64,000 nucleotides of DNA from Gymnopus androsaceus JB14. Its lineage: Eukaryota; Basidiomycota; Agaricomycetes; Agaricales; Omphalotaceae. Under the pieces are notes generated by a model. That model did no database searches. It saw nothing but the letters and a program-made list of their open reading frames with translations, and had not been told where the DNA came from. How positions within the stretch are numbered: position 1 is the first letter of the stretch; each line of letters starts with the position of its first letter. The translations under genes were made by a program, and so were the position numbers. The stretch is taken from the NCBI GenBank assembly GCA_009733575.1, contig ML769653.1, positions 8,152 to 72,151 of the forward strand. Reading direction: 5' to 3'. Shown here piece after piece: positions 58,390-64,000 of this stretch.

Positions 58390-59442
58390 TCAAGTGGAAT
58401 AAGCTGACATTGGAAGAAGGTCGATCATCTTACCAATGACGTGGTGGAGGATGTCTGCATCAATATCACCAAAGGCAACATTCAAACTGTCGAGACCGAT
58501 GTCTCGGCATTGAGAAGTAACGCCTTCAAATGGCAGCCCCTGCACAAACCCAACGGCTTCTGCGAATAACAAAGGACGGACCGGATTGATTAACTTCCTG
58601 CCAACCTCGATGAACCACAAGGTATCCCAATATTCAGCACAGCGAGATTGGTCATGGTCAGCACCATAGTACCGACACTCTCTTGCACCGAACCCATTGT
58701 TGATTGGGGGTGGAATAGTTGCACGTCTAATCCGTTCAGTTTGCACACGTAGCTGTGCATTTGCCAGGATGCTCGCAGCCTGATAACCCATATTGACCCG
58801 CTCTTCAACAGTGTAACAATATGCAGGTCGAACAAAGAGTTCCTTGATGGAAGGCTCAACCCAACGACAGATGCCAAACTTCAGAGCAAGTCCGAGCTTT
58901 CGCGCAGGATCCAGGTTAAGCTGCTCAAGCTCATGTAGAACCCAGTCTGTGGCCTGTTTGGATATGAACAAAGAACCAACATAAAATAGGTCAACGAGTT
59001 GGCCTTCCGTGAACGTATGCTGCTCCCAAGGTCTAACATCGATATCTTTAGTCAAAAATCAAGACCAAGACTGCCATTGCCTACCCCAGGTGCATCCAAT
59101 CCAAAAAAATTTCTAACTCTTGGGAACAAACCCCAACGTAAATGGGCTCGACTTCGGTCCCCAGTATGTCAAAAGCTGCATGCGGGAGCTCAATTAGGCC
59201 TTTAATGCCCACCGCCAACTGCAAAAACCGTTCCATGTTAACGCGAAAGATTTTGTTTTCAGCCTTCAAAAATAATCAGGTTTGAATTTTCTTCAATGTT
59301 TAGTCTAACGTACTTGTAGCAGAACCTCTTCTGGGTTCTTAAAGAACCGCGGGATTGTCTCCCAGCCTGTGTTCTTGTCTTTGAAAAGAGCATTAACAGC
59401 ATTTGCTGATCCATAGTGGGCAGGAAGGAGGTGAGACTTCAT
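58390..59442 (-). CDS. BTB/POZ-domain protein of the basidiomycete expansion
   Basis: Three exons: 59,314-59,442, 59,085-59,263, 58,390-59,032; sum 951, 316 aa. The layout follows the large Agaricomycete BTB/POZ family: a core with NKIFRVNMERFLQLAVGI (where the usual text is an 'LF-x-VH' strand), an EIFLDWMH segment, then the helical part with ATDWVLHELEQLNLDPARKL, GLALKFGICRWVEPSIKELF and RPAYCYTVEERVNMGYQ. In that family such proteins are presumed adaptors, possibly for Cul3 ligases, but no member function is known here. The acceptor at GATGTTAG was chosen because the alternative (CTAAAG) puts a stop in frame. Short N-terminus compared with relatives. Confidence 0.65.
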
Positions 59443-59600
59443 AAGTTATGGTAGTTGCGATGGTATGCTGGAAAAGGAATGATCTGAAGTTGAGCAATTT
59501 CTCTTCCCCAAAATCCCGGCTATATCATTCATTTACATAATATTTGCCTCGCATTCACCTTGCATTCACCTCGCATTTTACCTTCATCCAGACTGCTTAA

Positions 59601-61697
59601 ATGTCTTTACCCCCACTTCCTTCACGCGAAACACCCTGGTCAGCACATGTCTATAATGCAGATCATCTCCTGCGGGAATTTTACCGTCGCCCAATTGAGG
59701 TCCTTGCACAAGGAAACTATAACCTCCATCGGATTGAACAGCACCGCAATACTGTACTCAACGATGCCATTCCCTTGCTATTGGAAATGGAAGATGCTGC
59801 TGCCAATGAAGGCCTACCTTACGAATGGCTGTCTGAGTGCGCAGAGCACTTTGGCAGAGTTGTTGTAGAACTAGAAAATGCAGTCAAAAGTGCAACAGGG
59901 TAAGTTGTATTTTATTTTTAAGGATTTCTGATAATTTACACCAAGATATAGCCAGTCTTCTCATATTAATCATCTCAACCCTATTCACAACGAACGGAAT
60001 GGCAAACGCGGATGCCCTAGAAAAGTTATCGATCCTACTTTCCTTCAAACAGCTTTTAATCCAAGTAGACATATAAAGCTCTGACAGCTTGCGCATCAAC
60101 TAGGGGTACACCCACAGACCGTGAAAGCAAGACTTCGACAGAATAATATTGACTATCAGTTTTCAACCATATCAGACCACGAGTTGGATATTCTAGTGCG
60201 ACAGTTCCGTCAGAAGAAACCTGATGCTGGGGTACAGTATTTGACAGGATTTCTTTGCTCTCGTGGCCTTTGGTTGCAGAGAAGGCGAATCATTGACTCT
60301 CTTGCTCGAATTGACAAACTGGGTCACTCTCTCCGTCGTTGCCGTCGTGCCAAAATTGACCGACGGCCATATAAGGTTTCAAGACCCAATGCCCTCTGGC
60401 ATATTGACGGTCATCACAAACTCATTATGTGGGGTTTTGTGATCCATGGCTGCATAGATGGTTATTCAAGGATCGTGCGTTCATTTTTTAATTGTTTTTC
60501 TTTCAGTTGTAACAATGGCTTCTGATAGATAACGGGTCTGCGAACTAGTACCAACAATCGACCGTCAACGGTATTGAGAATGTTCCTGAAAGCCATCAGG
60601 AAATACGGTATGCCCTCCCGTCTTCGAGGAGATTGAGGATGGGAGAATAAGCTAGTTTCCATTCTTATCATCATCAAACGAGGTCGTAACCGAGGCAGCT
60701 TTTTATGGGGATCTTCCACTCGGAATACCCGTATTGAGCGTCTCTGGCTTGAGATTGGCACTCAATTTGCTCGAGCCTGGCATGCATTCTTTTCTTGACT
60801 CAAGGAATTACATGGTCTGGATCGAACTAATCCACATCACTTATGGCTCCTTCATCTCCTTTTTCTTGATTCCATTAACCAGGACTGTGATGAGTTTCAA
60901 GAACAATGGAACGCACATCCTATTTCATGCGAGGGCCACGGTCAAAGTCCACAGGTCTGTCTTCTTGCTCATCCTCAATACTCCATCACCTGTGCTAAAG
61001 TAATCGCATTAATCAGGATATGTTTTTTCTCGGTCAATTACAACATGGTTTATATGACGACTGCCGAGGAGTTCATCCTGATCTGCTCAACCATTTCTAT
61101 GGAGTGACTGAAAAGCCTGTTTGACATCTACCTCATCAAACTGGTGCAGGTCATCCAGCCGATGAAGAAGAGCCTGAAGAGTGGCATGGAATCAATGGTG
61201 GAGATGGTGAAGACATTCTTGAGTCTGAGGAAGAAGAAGAGTGGCATGGAATAGAAGATAGCAAGGATGGCAAGGAACATTTTGAGGAGTGGTACGGCGT
61301 GAATGGTGATGAAGATTTTGATTTGATGGGTGCTGAGGATTTTCCAGATTACGCCACTCTAGTAAACTGGATTGGCGAGGAAGATGATAGCGAATTCAAC
61401 CAGGAGCCAATCAATGTTCCCAAACATGCAGATCCCTTTCAAGATGAAGGACTCCGCACTGTTTTTCATCGCTCTTTAGCTCTTCTGCAAGATACAGGAG
61501 CTACTCCCCTAGGATATGGCATACATCGTACAGAGTGGAACAATATAGGCTATCCATCATTTGGTACGATCCGTACAAGTCTCAGTGGAAGGAAGGAGCT
61601 TCGTATAGCTCTTCCAGATTCAATCTGGAGGCCTCGTTCAGTTCAGTGGGTGCAGGGGTTGTACTTGATGAACCAGTTGTTAGATGAACAAAACTAA
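59601..61697 (+). pseudogene. Integrase-core (rve-like DDE) protein, broken
   Basis: N-terminal helical region (MSLPPLPSRETPWSAHVYNA; first exon ends near 59,899), then a helix-turn-helix-like LAHQLGVHPQTVKARLRQNN and a basic linker. The catalytic core shows the first Asp in LWHIDGHHKLIMWGFVIHG and DGYSR, the second Asp in SRLRGD and the Glu in NTRIERLW. An acidic C-terminal region follows to a stop at 61,697. The frame is lost at several places: TGA directly follows the RGD motif near 60,636, and shifts lie near 60,590, 60,797 and 60,990. Resembles integrase-core proteins common in Agaricomycetes and also in animals, which behave as mobile or domesticated genes. No terminal repeats or retroviral partner genes were recognised, so class is inference. 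Confidence 0.65.
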
Positions 61698-61795
61698 TCC
61701 ATAATTTGAGAATGTTTCGAGAATGCGGTTTGCTGCGGTAAGCTGTGAGCTTCAAAATTCCGACAGTCGATTGTTCGGGCCATTTCCGAGGCTTT

Positions 61796-61847
61796 GTTTG
61801 TTCAGGCATCTGGGATCGGGGGAGCAATCCCAGATGCTTGAACAAAC
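61796..61847. repeat. Hairpin, 21-bp stem
   Basis: Arms GTTTGTTCAGGCATCTGGGA and ATCCCAGATGCTTGAACAAA pair with one G-T type mismatch around a 10-base loop. Confidence 0.85.
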
Positions 61848-61875
61848 ACCGGCAGCAAAGTAGTCACGAGAATTT

Positions 61876-61951
61876 GGCTTGTGACAAAAAAGGAAGGAGA
61901 TTTCCTGACTCAATTGAGTCAGGAAATCTCCTTCCTTTTTCGCCACAAGCC
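61876..61951. repeat. 54-bp perfect palindrome inside a larger inverted repeat
   Basis: 61,887-61,940 is a perfect palindrome centred on CAATTG (61,911-61,916). Outer arms GGCTTGTG (61,876-61,883) and CACAAGCC (61,944-61,951) extend it. It lies directly after the integrase-like gene and before the PH-domain gene. Confidence 0.92.
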
Positions 61952-62115
61952 AACATTTGACCCTGACCGCCATCTTCAAATCTTCTACTCCTAAACACTC
62001 TACCAGCTGGACAATCTCCAAGGAGTCCTTTGGCTAATGCTTGAACCATTGTTGCACTGTGTATCCATGGACGATTCACCAAAAGGCAGGAAAATCGGAG
62101 AGGAGTGGACTTCGA

Positions 62116-64000
62116 ATGGCGTTCAGTATACCATTGGCCACAAAGCACGTTTACGCAGAGCACATTTCTCCTTCTGCGTTTACAACAACTCAAACCGGTA
62201 CTGGTATGGGAGCCACAGGTAGTTCTGCACTGACACAGACTACCCCTGCTTCAACTCTACGACGACCAGCTGGATCTCTGAGGAGTCCTTTGGCTAATGT
62301 TCGAAATGTTGTCGCGATGTGGAAAGAACGTACTCCCATGCGTAATGAGCACGAAAGGTGCACGTGCCTTCGCGTCTCTCTTTGCAGCCCACCATCATCT
62401 CATGTTATCATTTCTCGAATGGTCTCCTGTTCCTGCCATTCCTCCTCCCCCATATCCGAAGCTGGATAGAGTCGTAAAAGTGTCAGTTCCAGGGTTAACT
62501 CAAATTAGCCCATGCATCAACGAAACCGTCCTAGCGCACTCGACGTCTCCTTCAGAGATGGAACCCACTACATCCCCGTGAAATCCAGCGTGCTCCCGCC
62601 TCTCCCTCCGCCGCCCCAGTCTCAGGCTTCAAAGAGAAAGTTCAAGGGGAACGACGTCAGTACTATGTATATTTATGCAATCTTTCAGTATCATCCAACT
62701 ATCAACAGCGTGAGCATACACCGAAGAAGGTGAAACTTCCTCCCGGTAAGTAATGATACTAATATCCTCATATTCTAACACTCAATTTTTGTTTGTCTCC
62801 GAGCAGTGTGTTACTTTCAACTTCCAACCACAGATTTTGCCGAGGAATCTGCCGATTTAGCGATTGCTGTGAAGACGAAGATGATGAGGATCAGGGCAAA
62901 CCCACTCGCAACCTCTGGGATTTTACTATCTACGACTCCAATCACAAAGACCAGTACATACCGCTCTCTTCATTCGAAAAACCCGATAGCGCGGATTGTA
63001 CATTCAAAGCTTTCGGCAATGTCACCGCGTTTGTGGAGAACGAGGAAGATGAGGGTCAGGAAGCTGATCTACCTGATGTTATCCAGCCCATCCTGCTCAG
63101 CCCCATCTTAAGTGTAGCTTTGGACTATACCAAAAGACATGCGTACATGTCTTCATTCTTTATCTTTCATGTTCCTAGCGGTATCGTTATCCCTAATCTC
63201 ACGTTCTTTTGGGTTTATTTACTAGAACAGCCGGAGATGCAGATGCAGGTGTCTCTCCTACACCGGAAGTCCCTGTCGGAGGCGGAGATGATAGCGGTGG
63301 CCTTTTTGGACTTCGACGTAGAGTGAGGTTCGCTGATCTAGCTGCTTCTTGATTGTTTTCTCACGTTTTACTCTTTTCAGACATTACATCTTGGAACGTT
63401 ATACTACCTCAATGTCCACACAGAACCTCCTTATCGATGGCAAAGATGGCAGGCTCTACTCTACCGACACACGCTCCTCCTATCCTGGCTGGCTCCAAGC
63501 TCTCCGTCTTCTACTGGCAGAGCTCCATTAGGTCGCGCAGTTGTTCAGCTGGATTTGGTCAATTGCTTTGCAGTTGAAAGTGCGCTTAGTTTGAGCCACC
63601 CTTGCGCCTGAGACAATCGCAATACTGGAGTTGACACCAGCTTGATGGAGTCGTTGGTGCTGTTTTGGATGGTATATGGCGATGGAGTAGAACATTTGGC
63701 TTGCAAAAGCTTGGTAGATAGGCAGAGGTGGATTGGATGGATATGGTAGGTTGTTCCTTCTAATCACTTTTCTTATTCATCTTGAAATTACTCTACAGGG
63801 AAGCGATAAATACTCCGCCTACGCCAACTCTCTCTTGTACTCATTCCATTACTCCCTCTCCTCGCTCACCCAAACTGTTACTCGGCGCTCTGGATCCCCC
63901 ACAGGTTCTATCTGTACGATCATGTCAATGGATTCCCATTTGAGCGTGTCTTCAACTGCATCAAGTGGGACCGGAAGTCGTAGCACTGTCTATGTGCCAC
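62116..64000 (+). CDS. Large PH-domain-like protein, 3' end beyond the window
   Basis: Starts about MAFSIPLATKHVYAEHIS and soon reads TLRRPAGSLRSPLANVRNVV and AMWKERTPMRNEH, a phrase I associate with a large Agaricomycete protein. Disordered, acidic and Pro-rich pieces follow (SSVLPPLPPPPQSQASKRKF; VENEEDEGQEADLPDVIQP; FGLRRRVRFADLAAS). Near 63,410-63,590 a folded part appears: LNVHTEPPYRWQRWQALLY and GRAVVQLDLVNCFAVESA, with later ...RRSGSPTGSICTIMSMDSHL, matching the PH-like domain of that protein. Frames shift several times (about 62,350, 62,700, 63,480 and 63,640), some by introns, some needing indels. Role unknown; PH domains usually bind membranes. Family call from memory. Confidence 0.5.

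Overview
The window comes from a filamentous basidiomycete, most likely a plant-litter or wood-decaying Agaricomycete. The evidence is short spliceosomal introns (about 40-140 bp) in nearly every gene, fungal gene families (Utp7, mitochondrial Dap3/Rsm23, bestrophin-like channel, Pom34-like nucleoporin, BTB/POZ) and plant-cell-wall enzymes (AA9 LPMO, CBM1-GH5, AA5 glyoxal oxidase). No rRNA, tRNA or CRISPR was seen.

Layout. 1-5.5 kb: two broken copies of the 5' half of UTP7, the second next to a 3-kb DNA transposon with a 9-bp target duplication, which is itself invaded by a 1.6-kb fold-back element. 5.5-20 kb: gene-poor and repeat-rich. It holds one coherent but unrecognised intron-rich gene whose large intron is a tandem array of intron-like units, a hAT-type MITE, a 30-bp minisatellite of 25 identical copies, a palindromic TA-inserting element, a complete 1.4-kb solo LTR and a probable multi-pass membrane protein remnant. 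21-41 kb: conserved single-copy genes (UTP7, glyoxal oxidase A, bestrophin, a C2H2 protein, a Pom34-like protein, RSM23/DAP3 and a 97-aa protein). 42-56 kb: a decayed glycyl-tRNA synthetase copy, then a lignocellulose block: AA9 LPMO, cytochrome P450, glyoxal oxidase copy B and a 17-exon CBM1-GH5 endoglucanase. 58-64 kb: a BTB/POZ gene, a broken integrase-core gene, two strong palindromes and the start of a PH-domain-like gene running off the end.

Working together: glyoxal oxidase makes H2O2, which can drive the LPMO; LPMO and GH5 both attack cellulose. Physical grouping is visible, co-regulation is inferred.

Main caution: conserved genes here repeatedly need one or two single-base corrections, almost always removal of an extra base, to restore frame. 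Exon sums become divisible by three only after those corrections, so an indel-prone long-read assembly is likelier than widespread gene death. The GlyRS copy, glyoxal oxidase B (C-terminus) and the two short UTP7 copies show larger losses and stops that look like real decay. All gene models were spliced by eye.
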